From contig WION01000568.1 of assembly GCA_015039365.1 (NCBI GenBank), forward strand, positions 1 through 32,533: DNA of 32,533 bases. The letters run 5' to 3'. The DNA comes from Amanita rubescens (Eukaryota; Basidiomycota; Agaricomycetes; Agaricales; Amanitaceae). A model generated the notes under the pieces. That model did not search any database. It was not told the DNA's origin and worked only from the letters and a program-made list of their open reading frames with translations. A program made the position numbers and the translations under genes. This document shows, one piece after another, positions 31,607-32,533 of this stretch; position 1 is the stretch's first letter, and each line of letters starts with the position of its first letter.

Positions 31607-32533
31607 ATGAAAAATCATCAACATCAGTACAGTAATCAAGTTGCTGTGATACAGGGCTCAGGAACGGGGAAATCGCGAATGGTAGATGAACTTGCAAAGT
31701 TGGTTTTTACTATACCTTTCAATTTAGGATTTGACCAAGAGACCACAAGTTAAGATTCCACCCATTCTTGTTGGACGCTGACTTTAATCGACCTGCAGAG
31801 GGAGCCTTTCCTGCACCGGACCGCGGAATCCGTGATCATCTGCTCAGTGTGCCTAGCAAGGCCGATTTTGATGCTAAAATGCACTATATAAAGTTTCTCG
31901 GTGCTATATTCCAAGTAATTAACGCTGAACTTGAAAAAAAATCGATATCGGTGGAAGCTATAGATATGACCGGAATAGCCTTGCGAGGTGGTGGTATAAC
32001 CATTTAACTAAGGCACGAACTCGCATCTACTCCCAAATTATTACAGAAGCCCGGAAAACAGTACGTGCACGGCAAAATTGATCTGTAGATACAGAAACTG
32101 AGGAGCAAACAGAACCATGTCGGCCACGTCTCATATTCACTCCCAATCGAACAATACCAGAAGCATACGAAACAGCTTCTGAAAGATTCGGAAAAGTGAA
32201 GAGCATAATAGGTGAAGAGAAAGTTGTGGAAGTAATCATCTACTTCGACGAAGCTCATTACATTATTAACGGAGAAATCCGAGGACGAAGCAAAAGGACC
32301 AGGATTGAGTTCTTATGCCAACTTATGCTGGGCGGCGACGTTTCTGCTACGACTCTCCCGTCTTTTTTATTTTTCTGTCCACGAATTCCAGTTTGCCCCA
32401 TTTTGCTGTGGTCAAAGCAAAGTCTACATCAGAACCAATCTCCATCTGTAAGGCTGGCTTGAATACTCCCAAAACGAGATGCCATTTGATTGTCATCCTC
32501 AAAAAGTACGTAAGGGAAAGCTTTCTATGGACG
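31607..32533 (+). pseudogene. P-loop NTPase, Crinkler-associated type, right-arm copy (broken, partial)
   Basis: It starts MKNHQHQYSNQVAVIQ, then Walker A GSGTGKS and DELAKLVFTIPFNL, and hits the in-frame TAA at 31751-31753, the same stop as in the left arm. Beyond it are PDRGIRDHLLSVP, a region matching the left copy, KVKSIIGEEKVVEV and Walker B IIYFDEAH, after which the frame breaks again near 32260-32320 relative to the left copy. The gene is cut by the window end. It is more decayed than the left copy. Confidence 0.6.

Larger units (their letters stand above)
29890..32533. repeat. Right arm of the large inverted repeat
   Basis: This is a diverged reverse complement of the left arm. Gene content and spacing are kept: the ELEGI start to the P-loop ATG is 956 nt here and about 951 nt on the left. 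The arm runs off the window end in the middle of the P-loop gene. Confidence 0.85.

Noticed and set aside
1..32533. Whole region as a single large DNA transposon with terminal inverted repeats
   Set aside because: No transposase, recombinase or target-site duplication is visible, the arms extend beyond the window, and the interior holds housekeeping genes.

Overview
The window is nuclear DNA of a filamentous basidiomycete, most likely an Agaricomycete. The genes are split by many 45-60 nt GT-AG introns, both strands are used, and several families are typical of mushroom genomes: SWIM-RING proteins, short TKL-type kinases, Crinkler-like P-loop and kinase-like proteins, and an uncharacterised 'PPNTRGFLYYH' protein. 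I see no bacterial operons, CRISPR array, rRNA or tRNA. All exon models are my own splicing by eye.

Layout. (1) 1-3.7 kb and 29.9-32.5 kb are the two arms of a large, diverged inverted repeat that runs off both window ends. Each arm carries, pointing outward, an intact two-exon gene for a 228-aa protein built of two copies of an 'ELEGI' domain, then a P-loop NTPase gene that looks broken. (2) 3.9-5.8 kb: SWIM plus RING ubiquitin-ligase-like gene. (3) 6.3-7.6 kb: kinase A. (4) 7.9-10.5 kb: tandem direct duplication of a flavin reductase-like gene. (5) 10.7-11.65 kb: derlin with a C-terminal SHP box. (6) 12.2-13.4 kb: kinase B. (7) 14.7-15.8 kb: kinase C, tail to tail with (8) a MOV10/SDE3-like RNA helicase at 15.9-19.2 kb. 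(9) 19.5-20.4 kb: a decayed aminopeptidase P 3' copy fused to an Mpv17/PMP22 fragment. (10) 20.7-21.6 kb: uncharacterised conserved protein. (11) 22.9-24.1 kb: kinase D, a duplicate of kinase C. (12) 24.5-26.5 kb: Crinkler-like/kinase-like gene with two frameshifts. (13) 26.7-29.8 kb: intact Xaa-Pro aminopeptidase P with an apparent mitochondrial presequence.

How it fits together. Housekeeping genes (derlin, aminopeptidase P, RNA helicase) sit among recently duplicated accessory genes: four small kinases with all catalytic residues, two flavin reductases, and kinase-like and P-loop genes in decay. Kinase C and the aminopeptidase fragment recur in the same order as kinase D and the intact aminopeptidase, which suggests an old segmental duplication of about 8 kb. 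The flanking inverted repeat could allow inversion of the 26-kb interior. The most novel-looking items are the duplicated-domain ELEGI gene beside a P-loop NTPase, present in mirror image at both ends, and the kinase cluster inside.
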